NCBI RefSeq assembly: GCF_900100295.1 | Contig: NZ_FNEV01000004.1 | Span: forward strand, 1-64,000 | Source of the DNA: Salimicrobium halophilum | Lineage (GTDB): Bacteria; Bacillota; Bacilli; Bacillales; Halobacillaceae | Direction: 5' to 3' | Length of the DNA: 64,000 bases | Shown: positions 17,860 to 24,985 of the stretch, piece by piece | Layout of the letters: every line of letters starts with the position of its first letter | Numbering within the stretch: position 1 is the stretch's first letter | The notes under the pieces: generated by a model | Seen by the model: only the letters and a program-made list of their open reading frames with translations | Told to the model about the DNA's origin: nothing | Database searches by the model: none | Made by a program: the position numbers and the translations under genes

Positions 17860-18954
17860 TTACTCGCCTTCTTTCCTTGATACGATTTTGATATCATTCC
17901 CTACCTGCGTATGCTCGACGATGGAAAAGCTCATCGCATCATGCAGGTGCTCGATTCCTGTTCCGGCTACCGGGGTAAGAGCTTTTCGTCCTCCGATCAG
18001 CTTAGGAGCGATATACGTAATCACTTCATCGACGTTCCTCGAGCGAACGAAACTGTCGGCCACCGTTCCGCCGCCTTCGACGAGAAGAGAAGCGATTTTA
18101 CGTTCTCCGAGTTCTTTGAGAAGCGTATCGATATCCACGGTTTCTTGTTGCTGCCGCAGAATCTCGACGTGGCTTTTAGACCGGAAGACCTCTATCTGTT
18201 CATCCGTTACGGTATTTCCGACGACAATCCATACAGGAGCGGTCGTATCCTTCAGCAATTTCGCATCTTTCGGCATGCGTAAATGATTATCAAGCACGAC
18301 CCGTACCGGATGGTTCCCGCCTTCCTCAAGACGTGCCGTAAGCATCGGATCATCTGTCAACACCGTATTGATGCCAACGAGGATGGCGCCTGAGCGGTGA
18401 CGGTACCAGTGTCCGTCCTTTCTCGCTTCCTCTCCGGTGATCCATTGACTCTCTCCGGTCGAAGTAGCAATCTTCCCATCGAGACTCATCGCCGATTTCA
18501 GTCGTACGTATGGTTTCTGTTTTGAAATGTAATGGAAAAACGAGTGATTGATGGCGTCCGCTTCTTCCCGGCACACATCCGTAATCACTTCGACGCCGCC
18601 TCGCTTCATTTTCTCTGTACCCTGCCCGGCTACTTTCGGGTTCGGGTCAAAAGAAGCGACGATCGCCCGCTTGATACCCGCTTCAACAATTGCGTCGGCA
18701 CAGGGAGGTGTTCTTCCGTGGTGGCTGCAGGGTTCAAGGGTTACGTAGATTTCCGCGCCCTTCGCATGTTCCCCTGCCATCCGGAGCGCGTGGACTTCCG
18801 CATGCGGTTCGCCTGCACGTACGTGAATACCGGTTCCTACAATCTGGTTATCTTTCACTACGACAGCGGCTACGGCCGGATTGGGTTCGGTCTGTCCCTT
18901 CGTTTTCCGTGCCATTTCCACTGCGAGGTTCATATAGTATTGTTCTCTGTTCAT
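17860..18954 (-). CDS. ribD: Bifunctional riboflavin deaminase/reductase RibD
   Basis: The 364-residue protein performs the second and third steps of riboflavin synthesis. The N-terminal deaminase domain (about 1-145) has the zinc site PHAEVHAL and EPCSHHGRTPPCADAI. The C-terminal reductase domain (about 146-364) has RLKSAMSLDGKIA and LLVEGGGTVADSF. ATG 18954 is chosen for GGAGGAAGAAGCT upstream and the family start MNREQYYMNLAVEMA; a longer frame reaches 19005. It is first in the operon, 337 bases downstream of the FMN riboswitch terminator, and the leader is filled with repeat arms. Confidence 0.95.
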   Translation of the reverse strand: MNREQYYMNLAVEMARKTKGQTEPNPAVAAVVVKDNQIVGTGIHVRAGEPHAEVHALRMAGEHAKGAEIYVTLEPCSHHGRTPPCADAIVEAGIKRAIVASFDPNPKVAGQGTEKMKRGGVEVITDVCREEADAINHSFFHYISKQKPYVRLKSAMSLDGKIATSTGESQWITGEEARKDGHWYRHRSGAILVGINTVLTDDPMLTARLEEGGNHPVRVVLDNHLRMPKDAKLLKDTTAPVWIVVGNTVTDEQIEVFRSKSHVEILRQQQETVDIDTLLKELGERKIASLLVEGGGTVADSFVRSRNVDEVITYIAPKLIGGRKALTPVAGTGIEHLHDAMSFSIVEHTQVGNDIKIVSRKEGE

Positions 18955-19020
18955 AGCTTCTTCCTCCGTGTTCCGTTGTGCATCCATTCTTTTATAGGAG
19001 TTCATTTATTTCATCAGCGG

Positions 19021-19276
19021 AGAGCTACCGCTCGATTCTTTAATCCAGTTTTACCACCCAGAAGCCCGTAATCTAAGCAGCCATCCAGGTAAGACTGGCA
19101 TAATCCAGCTATAGCTCCCAGATACTCGTGTCATAAGTTGGAGCAGTAGTCAGGCTAAGCTCAATCCAGTTCTGCCATCCAGAAGCCCGTAATATAAGCA
19201 GCCACCCCCGTTTCGGGAAAGACCGCCCGAAGCCAGGCGCGTCTGCTTATATTAGAGCTTCTAAACGGGATGGCAC
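19021..19276. repeat. Cluster of palindromic-repeat arms in the rib operon leader
   Basis: Three left arms start with AATCCAG at 19042, 19102 and 19163. The first and third share CCAGAAGCCCGTAAT; the middle one reads CAGATACTCGTGTCATAAG. Only the third is followed by a loop and a right arm (CTGCTTATATT, GCTTCTAAACGGGATGGCA). It is a full copy with two extra half-arms, lying between the FMN riboswitch terminator and ribD. Confidence 0.75.
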
Positions 19277-19290
19277 CACTTTATAATATA

Positions 19291-19320
19291 AAAACCCCAA
19301 AGGACAGGGTCCTTCGGGGC
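19291..19320 (-). terminator. Terminator of the FMN riboswitch expression platform
   Basis: On the minus strand GCCCCGAAGGAC and GTCCTTTGGGG form an 11-base stem followed by TTTTTATATT. When FMN is bound, transcription of the rib genes should stop here. Confidence 0.85.
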
Positions 19321-19360
19321 ATAGAGGTATCACTAAAAAAAGGTACACGTGTACCAGGAT

Positions 19361-19500
19361 TGTTTCATCTTTCTCCCATCCAGACTTTAACTGTCGGCTT
19401 TGGAATTTCACCAAATCAGGGGGAATACGCTCTTCCCCGTCGCGGGCTCGGGACTACTGTCCATTACCGCCGGCTAGGAATTTCACCTGACCCCGAAAGA
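19361..19500 (-). ncRNA. FMN riboswitch (RFN element)
   Basis: The minus strand holds the conserved RFN blocks in order: GGGGTCAGGTGAAATTCC, GCCCGCGA, the second GGTGAAATTCC with AAAGCCGACAGT, and GTCTGGATGGGAGAAAGA. This six-stem aptamer senses flavin mononucleotide and controls riboflavin genes in Bacillaceae. A terminator follows 40 bases later. The regulated operon is ribD-ribE-ribBA-ribH and, by gene spacing, the photolyase gene. Confidence 0.96.
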
Positions 19501-19579
19501 TACACTATTCGATTACTTTTCACTATATAGGAAAGGAGATAAAACTGCAATCCTTTTGCTTTAATTCATAACCACCCAA

Positions 19580-19700
19580 GAAAACGGTTGCAACTACCCT
19601 TTAATTTTTGTATGATAAGCATAGCTTGCGAAAACGATTGCATAAAAATTTGTATATACTGGATAACTTTGTTTTTAATAGGTGAAGCAAACGATTGCAT
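19580..19700 (+). promoter_or_regulatory. Three LacI/CcpA-type operators before the alpha-glucosidase gene
   Basis: GAAAACGGTTGCAAC (19580-19594), GCGAAAACGATTGCAT (19628-19643) and GCAAACGATTGCAT (19687-19700) share the pattern GMAAACGRTTGCA. They fit a CcpA cre with one mismatch and also the GCAAACG-type operators of MalR regulators. The third lies just before the ribosome site. A similar site is at 63575-63590. Confidence 0.6.
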
Positions 19701-19723
19701 CATCTGAAGGAGGAAATGGACGA

Positions 19724-21385
19724 ATGGAACGTACGTGGTGGAAAGAAGCAGTGGGATATCAAGTGTATCCGCGCAGTTTTCAGGATTCCAATGGCGATGG
19801 TATCGGAGATCTGGAAGGCATGATCGGAAGACTCGACTATCTCCAGGATCTGGGCATCGATTTCATCTGGATCTGCCCGATGTATAAATCCCCGCTTGAT
19901 GACAACGGCTACGATATCTCTGATTATAAGGATATCCTGGAAGACTTCGGAACAATGGAAGATTTCGATCGGCTGCTTGATGAGGTGCATAAACGAGACA
20001 TGAAATTGATCATCGATCTTGTGCTGAACCATACGAGTGATGAACATCCGTGGTTCTTGGAATCAAGAGCTTCCAAAGATAATCCGAAACGGGACTGGTA
20101 CATTTGGAGAGACGGAAAAGATGGACAGGAACCGAACAACTGGGAAAGTATTTTCGATGGCTCCGCCTGGAAATATGATGACATTACAGGTCAGTACTAC
20201 CTTCACATTTTCTCAGAGCGCCAACCTGATTTGAACTGGGAGAACGAAGAAGTGCGCCGTGAACTTTATGATACGGTCAACTGGTGGCTGGACAAGGGCA
20301 TCGATGGCTTCCGTATTGATGCGATCAGTCATATCAAAAAACGTCCCGGGCTCCCGGATATGCCCAACCCGGAAAACGAACGGTATGTCTCCAGCTTCGA
20401 CATGCATATGAACCAGGAGGGCATCCATGATTTCCTTCAGGAGTTCAAAGACGAAACCTACGGCAAGTACGACGCCATTTCCGTAGGGGAAGCGAACGGA
20501 GTAAGTGCGGATGAGGCTCACCTGTGGGTCGGCGAAGAAGGAAAAATGGATATGATTTTCCAGTTCGAGCACCTCGATCTCTGGGATCAGGGTGCTGAAC
20601 AGAAGCTCGATGTTCCTGCATTGAAACAGGCACTGACCAAATGGCAGAAAGGCCTTGAAGGCGACGGATGGAACGCTCTTTTCATCGAAAACCATGACAA
20701 AGCAAGATCCGTATCCACGTGGGGCAATGATCATCGATTCTGGAAAGAAAGTGCAACGTCCTTAGCGACGATGTATTTCCTCATGCAGGGAACCCCGTTC
20801 ATCTATCAGGGACAGGAAATCGGCATGACGAACATCGAACTTCCTTCCATCGAAGACTATGATGATGTAGCCGCGAAGAACTTTTACGAGGTGAAGAAAG
20901 AAGAAGGATGGTCGGAGAAGGAGATTCTGGAAAACCTGTGGATGACTTCCCGTGACAACAGCCGTACCCCTATGCAATGGGATGGCAGTGAAGAAGCCGG
21001 TTTCACTTCAGGAGACCCATGGATGAAAATCAATCCGAACCATACGAAAATCAACGTTGCCGATCAGTGGGAAGACGACTCGTCCATACTGAACCATTAC
21101 CGTCAGTTGATCCGACTCAAAAAGAATCACGATATCTTCACTTACGGAACGTACGACCTTCTTGATGAAAAGAATCCTTCCATCTACGCATATACACGCA
21201 CCCTGGGGAACGAAAAAGCTTTGATTGTAACTAATCTTACAGATAAAACAGCAATCCTCCACGTGGAAAGTGAAATGACTACCAGAGACGCTGTTCTCCA
21301 TAACTACCGCGATATTACGGATATTCATACACTACGTCCTTATGAAGCTCGTGTGTATATACGTGAAGGTGACTCTCAATCTTAA
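19724..21385 (+). CDS. malL: GH13 alpha-glucosidase / oligo-1,6-glucosidase
   Basis: The 553-residue cytoplasmic glycoside hydrolase belongs to the GH13 oligo-1,6-glucosidase/alpha-glucosidase group, which cleaves isomaltose, sucrose, maltose and relatives from the non-reducing end. Catalytic signposts are LVLNHTSDEHPWF, GFRIDAISHI (nucleophile Asp), AISVGEANGV (acid/base Glu) and FIENHDKAR. ATG 19724 follows AAGGAGGAAATGGACGA. The gene is single, and no maltose transporter is next to it. The exact linkage preference, and hence malL versus treC-like naming, is not certain. Confidence 0.88.
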   Translation: MERTWWKEAVGYQVYPRSFQDSNGDGIGDLEGMIGRLDYLQDLGIDFIWICPMYKSPLDDNGYDISDYKDILEDFGTMEDFDRLLDEVHKRDMKLIIDLVLNHTSDEHPWFLESRASKDNPKRDWYIWRDGKDGQEPNNWESIFDGSAWKYDDITGQYYLHIFSERQPDLNWENEEVRRELYDTVNWWLDKGIDGFRIDAISHIKKRPGLPDMPNPENERYVSSFDMHMNQEGIHDFLQEFKDETYGKYDAISVGEANGVSADEAHLWVGEEGKMDMIFQFEHLDLWDQGAEQKLDVPALKQALTKWQKGLEGDGWNALFIENHDKARSVSTWGNDHRFWKESATSLATMYFLMQGTPFIYQGQEIGMTNIELPSIEDYDDVAAKNFYEVKKEEGWSEKEILENLWMTSRDNSRTPMQWDGSEEAGFTSGDPWMKINPNHTKINVADQWEDDSSILNHYRQLIRLKKNHDIFTYGTYDLLDEKNPSIYAYTRTLGNEKALIVTNLTDKTAILHVESEMTTRDAVLHNYRDITDIHTLRPYEARVYIREGDSQS

Positions 21386-21757
21386 AACCTTAAGCCAGAT
21401 GAAAGGAATTCTTCGGATATGAGATGGTTTTTATTCGATATGCTCATTAAACTACTTCATAAAAAACGATATCCAACGCTTTCTGGTTCCCATTACTGAA
21501 AATCGTTGAATAATAACTTTTAAGCGCCGATTTTCCTGATATCCGGCTAAAAAATACCGCAAAGACGAAGGAAGTCTTCGCTCAGGGTTCAGCAGGAAGC
21601 CGGGTCGCATCGGTACGTTCGTATGAGCATTAAGGCTGCCGAGTGGTTCCTTCTTTTGTTATCGGACCGTTCGTCACCAAGGATTGCTCGCGAACGATTC
21701 GTTTCTGCTTAAATGAACCACTCAAGTCTACTCTATCCCCGTGAACGGTATACAAAT
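21386..21757. other. Gene-free stretch with nested inverted repeats
   Basis: No gene could be supported in these 370 bases. Inverted pairs include GAGTGGTTC with GAACCACTC, AAGAC with GTCTT, and TCCGGCT with AGCCGG(G). On the minus strand one frame reads without stop for about 46 codons (..EPLGSLNAHTNVPMRPG..) but has no start or ribosome site. A 26-codon frame on the plus strand (ATG at 21420, MRWFLFDMLIKLL) has a modest ribosome site. The stretch may be a structured RNA or a decayed gene. Confidence 0.35.
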
Positions 21758-21806
21758 CAAAAAAGCATCACGCCCGGAAGGAAAACTCTCCTCCGGGCGT
21801 GATGCT
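21758..21806. terminator. Strong bidirectional terminator between alpha-glucosidase and OsmC genes
   Basis: AAGCATCACGCCCGGA pairs perfectly with TCCGGGCGTGATGCTT; A-runs and T-runs flank both sides, so it can serve both converging genes. Confidence 0.88.
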
Positions 21807-21808
21807 TC

Positions 21809-22261
21809 TTATTTTTCAATAGTAAGATCCGGCTCTAACGTAATTGTAACGTTCCCTTGAATAGCGCGGGAAATCATGCAGCTGGATTCCGCTTTCTCAG
21901 CCAGTTCCCCGAGCTTCTCAAGATCTTCGACAGAAGCTGTATTTTCAAGTACGACCCGGGGCCGATGGATGATCTCTTTATAAGTGATGACGCCGTTCGT
22001 CACGTCGACCACCCCTTCAGAATCCATATCCATTTCTTTACCACTAAGACCAGCGCGCTCCATCATCGCTGCGAGCGTAATGATATAACACGTCGCCGCT
22101 GCTCCGAGCAGCATTTCGTCCGGATTCGTTCCGATATCGGGTCCGTCCATTTCTTTAGGGATCGAAATTTCTGTATGCAATTTGTCCGCCTGGATCGTAC
22201 CGACCGAATTACGACCGCCCGGCCAATCCGACTTCAAATGAAAATGATGCTTGGCCATCAT
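21809..22261 (-). CDS. OsmC/Ohr family protein
   Basis: The 150-residue protein belongs to the OsmC superfamily of thiol peroxidases that reduce organic hydroperoxides. The first Cys lies in LLGAAATCYIITLAAMMERAG and the second in AEKAESSCMISRAIQGN, so the catalytic pair is present. Two ATG codons in tandem (22261 and 22258) follow AAGGAGGGAG; the second is better spaced. The gene overlaps the SE1561-like gene by four bases and likely shares its transcript. Confidence 0.87.
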   Translation of the reverse strand: MMAKHHFHLKSDWPGGRNSVGTIQADKLHTEISIPKEMDGPDIGTNPDEMLLGAAATCYIITLAAMMERAGLSGKEMDMDSEGVVDVTNGVITYKEIIHRPRVVLENTASVEDLEKLGELAEKAESSCMISRAIQGNVTITLEPDLTIEK

Positions 22262-22449
22262 TCTCCCTCCTTTCTATCCTGTCGGAATCTCTCTACTTTC
22301 TGATTCAGACTTTGAATCATGTCTTCTACGCGTTTCAACTCTTCGTCGTCTACCGGGGACTCTACGGATTGTACAACGTCGTTCAGCATAGAGACACGAT
22401 TTTTGATATAAGAGAATTGATCTTCTTTTCCCTGAAGTGCCTTGCCCAT
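22258..22449 (-). CDS. SE1561 family small protein
   Basis: This 63-residue acidic, probably helical protein begins MGKALQGKEDQFSYIKNRVSML, which fits the SE1561 family of Firmicutes. Heptad-like hydrophobic spacing in the second half suggests a short coiled coil. No function is known. It overlaps the OsmC gene (ATGA) and follows the TerC gene by 16 bases. Confidence 0.7.
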   Translation of the reverse strand: MGKALQGKEDQFSYIKNRVSMLNDVVQSVESPVDDEELKRVEDMIQSLNQKVERFRQDRKEGE

Positions 22450-22465
22450 CGTATTACCACTCCTT

Positions 22466-23245
22466 TTAAGCAGCTGGCTTCTCTTTCTTTCCTGATAAAA
22501 ACCAGCCGGCTACCGCAATACCGACAAGTACGGTATAGAATGTGATCTTCCAGGCGGTCGAATGGGCGAAATGCTCATCCAACACCTGAATATTCGGGTG
22601 AGCCAGCGTCGATACCACCAATTTTACACCAACCCAGCCGACAATCACAAAAGCTGCGATTTCAAGACCGGGACGCTCATGAAGAATTTTCACGAATACA
22701 TTGGCAGCAAAACGCATAATGATAATACCGATCATCCCCCCGGTAAGAATGACAGCGAACTGACCCCCATCCAGACTTCCCACTTCAGGAAGATTCGTCT
22801 CCGGCAGCGTAACGGCTAACGCTACCGCTGCTAAGATGGAATCGACAGCAAAAGCGAGATCTGCGAATTCCACCTTTACGACTGTAGGCCAGAAGCCTTT
22901 TCCGCGGGAGGTCTCATCATAATCGGGTTCTTCCTCTTCTGTCTCGCCCGTTCCACGCGCCTTCCAATTGTCATAAAGGTTTTTCCCGGCAATGAATAAG
23001 AGATAGGCAGCACCCAGAGCCTGCACTTGCCACACATCGACGAGAAAAGAAATGACGAAGAGCGAGGCGAACCGCAGGGTAAACGCCCCTACAAGGCCAT
23101 AGAAAAGTGCTTTTTTCCGTTTTTCAGGCGGAAGGTGTTTCACCATAATGGCAAGGACAAGAGCATTATCGGCCGCCAGAATCCCTTCCAGTCCTACGAG
23201 TACAATCAGTACCCAGCCGTATTCTATCAATAATTGTGCATCCAT
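22466..23245 (-). CDS. TerC family integral membrane protein, likely Mn2+ exporter
   Basis: The 259-residue protein has about seven membrane helices and the TerC signature (LVGLEGILAADNALVLAIMV and VKVEFADLAFAVDSILAAVAL) with paired acidic residues in the membrane. TerC proteins such as Bacillus YkoY and MeeF/MeeY take part in manganese export or metalation of exported enzymes. The gene sits directly behind a yybP-ykoY riboswitch, which strongly supports manganese as the signal. It heads a small cluster with the SE1561 and OsmC genes. Confidence 0.9.
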   Translation of the reverse strand: MDAQLLIEYGWVLIVLVGLEGILAADNALVLAIMVKHLPPEKRKKALFYGLVGAFTLRFASLFVISFLVDVWQVQALGAAYLLFIAGKNLYDNWKARGTGETEEEEPDYDETSRGKGFWPTVVKVEFADLAFAVDSILAAVALAVTLPETNLPEVGSLDGGQFAVILTGGMIGIIIMRFAANVFVKILHERPGLEIAAFVIVGWVGVKLVVSTLAHPNIQVLDEHFAHSTAWKITFYTVLVGIAVAGWFLSGKKEKPAA

Positions 23246-23292
23246 AATTCTGATCTCCTTTTTCTGTCGTTTCCTGCAAGTACAGAGACCAT

Positions 23293-23329
23293 AAAAAAGA
23301 GACCTCTGCCCCTACAGGCAAAGGTCTCG
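23293..23329 (-). terminator. Terminator within the Mn2+ riboswitch expression platform
   Basis: GAGACCTTTGCC and GGCAGAGGTCTC form a 12-base stem followed by TTTTTT on the minus strand. The 5' arm is part of the aptamer, so ligand binding and termination exclude each other. Confidence 0.85.
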
Positions 23330-23408
23330 CAAACAACGGTCGTTGCCAATAAAGCCGGAGATCCCTCTCGTAATGACGACTTTATTGAACAGCTACTCCC
23401 CTTCTTCT
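23305..23408 (-). ncRNA. yybP-ykoY manganese riboswitch
   Basis: The minus strand contains the family's two hallmarks, AAGGGGAGTAGC near the 5' side and GCGAGACCTTTGCC at the 3' side, with intervening stems. The aptamer senses Mn2+ and switches on transcription by preventing the overlapping terminator. Its target is the TerC gene at 22466-23245. Confidence 0.92.
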
Positions 23409-23560
23409 TCCATCTTAGCACCTTTCACTATAAAGTCAATATGACAAAAGCTTCCTCTTTTCTCCTTCTTTCCGGAAAAGTTCTCAGCAACAAAACGTTT
23501 CTTTCTTTCGGGATTTCCATTAAAATGTACACATAGATGTTTAAAAAGGCGGGATAACAT

Positions 23561-24643
23561 ATGCTTCAAAAGAAATGGTTTCAACTGATTGTGGCTGCCA
23601 TTGCCATCTGTCTGTTGATTTTTTTATTACATGAGATCCAATTTTTCTTCCAACCGATTCTGACGTACATAAGTGCGATTGCCATACCACTCATCGGTGG
23701 CGGAGTCCTTTATTACATTTCACGACCACTGGTGGAATGGCTCGTCCATAACAAAGTCCCGAAAGTGCCGGCGATTCTCGTGGTATTCGTGGCGTTCATT
23801 GCGGCCGGATACTTCATCGTTCAATTCATTGCTCCTATTGCCCAACAACAGTATACGAGGTTGATGGATAACATCCCTGAAATGGTACGGATGGTGGAAG
23901 AATGGGTAACGTATTGGCAACAGAATCAGGACATCATGCCGGATAACGTGACCAGTGCTATCCAGAACTTCACTGATAATCTGCAATCCTATCTCCAGAA
24001 CGCTTCAGCTGCTGTAATCAGTGTGCTTACGAACATTCTCAGCTTCCTGTTCTCTGTAGTGCTGGTACCATTCTTTCTTTTCTTCATGTTAAAAGACGGA
24101 GAAAGGCTCCTTCCGTTTCTCACCGGGTATATGAGCGAAAAAAGCCCGAAATTTGCGAAGAGCTTCGAACGCTGGGCCCGTTCCGTGGACCACACACTTT
24201 ATACATTCATCCTTGGACAGCTCACCGTTAGTGTAGCCGTCGGTGTGCTCCTTCTTATCGGGTACATGGCCATCGGTCTCCACTATTCTCTGACCCTCGC
24301 CCTGTTCGCGATGCTGATGAATGTGATTCCATTCATAGGTCCGTTCCTTGCAGTGATCCCGGCACTTCTCGTAGCTTTGTTCCAGGATCCGATCATGGTC
24401 GTCTGGGTAGCCATCATCACACTGATCGCTCAACAGATCGAAGGGAATCTCATCTCCCCGAACATTATGGGGAAAGCCCTGCACATCCACCCGCTGACCA
24501 TCATCACCGTAGTATTGGCAGCCGGAAGCCTAGCAGGATTCCTAGGCCTATTATTCGCCATCCCGACCTATGCCGTCATCAAAGCCACCATCAAACACTT
24601 TTATGAAGAATGGAAAAATGGAAAAGCGGAGAAGAGCGTTTAG
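23561..24643 (+). CDS. AI-2E family transporter
   Basis: The 360-residue protein has about eight membrane segments and matches the AI-2E/PerM family, with LMNVIPFIGPFLAVIPALLV and QQIEGNLISPNIMGKALHIHP in the last third. Members export autoinducer-like molecules or act as Na+/H+ exchangers; which applies is unclear. The last eight codons (GKAEKSV and the stop) are made of palindromic-repeat sequence that starts at 24620. The family's normal end is around IKHFYEEW, so the repeat has added a short tail or replaced the original one. Confidence 0.85.
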   Translation: MLQKKWFQLIVAAIAICLLIFLLHEIQFFFQPILTYISAIAIPLIGGGVLYYISRPLVEWLVHNKVPKVPAILVVFVAFIAAGYFIVQFIAPIAQQQYTRLMDNIPEMVRMVEEWVTYWQQNQDIMPDNVTSAIQNFTDNLQSYLQNASAAVISVLTNILSFLFSVVLVPFFLFFMLKDGERLLPFLTGYMSEKSPKFAKSFERWARSVDHTLYTFILGQLTVSVAVGVLLLIGYMAIGLHYSLTLALFAMLMNVIPFIGPFLAVIPALLVALFQDPIMVVWVAIITLIAQQIEGNLISPNIMGKALHIHPLTIITVVLAAGSLAGFLGLLFAIPTYAVIKATIKHFYEEWKNGKAEKSV

Positions 24644-24741
24644 AAGCTCTGGATATAAGCAGACAGTCCTGGCTTCGAGCGTTCTTTCTCGAAACAGGAG
24701 TGGCTGCTTATATTTCGGGCTTCTGTTCTTCGCAGCTAGAC
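24620..24741. repeat. Dispersed palindromic repeat, overlapping the end of a gene
   Basis: Left arm: GGAAAAGCGGAGAAGAGCG, AGAAGCTCTGGATATAAGCAG. Right arm: CTGCTTATATTTCGGGCTT, CTGTTCTTCGCAGCTAGACA. The loop is of the TGGCTTCGAGCG/CGAAACAGGA type. The first 24 bases are coding sequence of the AI-2E permease gene. Confidence 0.82.
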
Positions 24742-24743
24742 AT

Positions 24744-24867
24744 GGAAAAGCGGAATCATCCGTTTAGAAATACTGGCATAAGTAGACCGGTCAGACAAAA
24801 GTGCTCTTTCTTTTTTCTGATCTGGTCTACTTATGACACGAATTTCTGGATGATGCAGCTAGAAAAC
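24744..24867. repeat. Dispersed palindromic repeat, second copy in tandem
   Basis: The outer stem pairs ATCATCC with GGATGAT, and GGCATAAGTAGACC faces GGTCTACTTATGAC. The loop is of the GTGCTCTTTCTTTTTTCTG type, unlike its neighbour at 24620. Confidence 0.82.
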
Positions 24868-24922
24868 AGAAAAGCGGAGACACCCGTTTAGAAGCTCAAA
24901 TATAAGCAGACGTAATCTGAAC
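24868..24922. repeat. Dispersed palindromic repeat, left half only
   Basis: GAAAAGCGGAGACACCCG with AGAAGCTCAAATATAAGCAG is a left arm without partner. It completes the 24644-24985 gap, which holds otherwise only the TRAP terminator. Confidence 0.7.
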
Positions 24923-24941
24923 TCAGAAATAATGTTCCACA

Positions 24942-24976
24942 GAAAAAGTCGCCCTCCATCGAGAGCGACTTTTTTC
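24942..24976 (-). terminator. Terminator of the TRAP transporter transcript
   Basis: On the minus strand AAGTCGCTCTC and GAGGGCGACTT enclose GATG and are followed by five T. Confidence 0.85.
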
Positions 24977-24985
24977 CTTACTTCC

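Noticed and set aside
21386-21757. Known riboswitch (c-di-GMP, cobalamin, T-box, ydaO) in the structured gap
   Set aside because: Short similarities such as GCAAAGACG or AAGGCTGCCGAG do not occur in the order or with the partner motifs required by these classes, and no gene follows on either strand that would be regulated.
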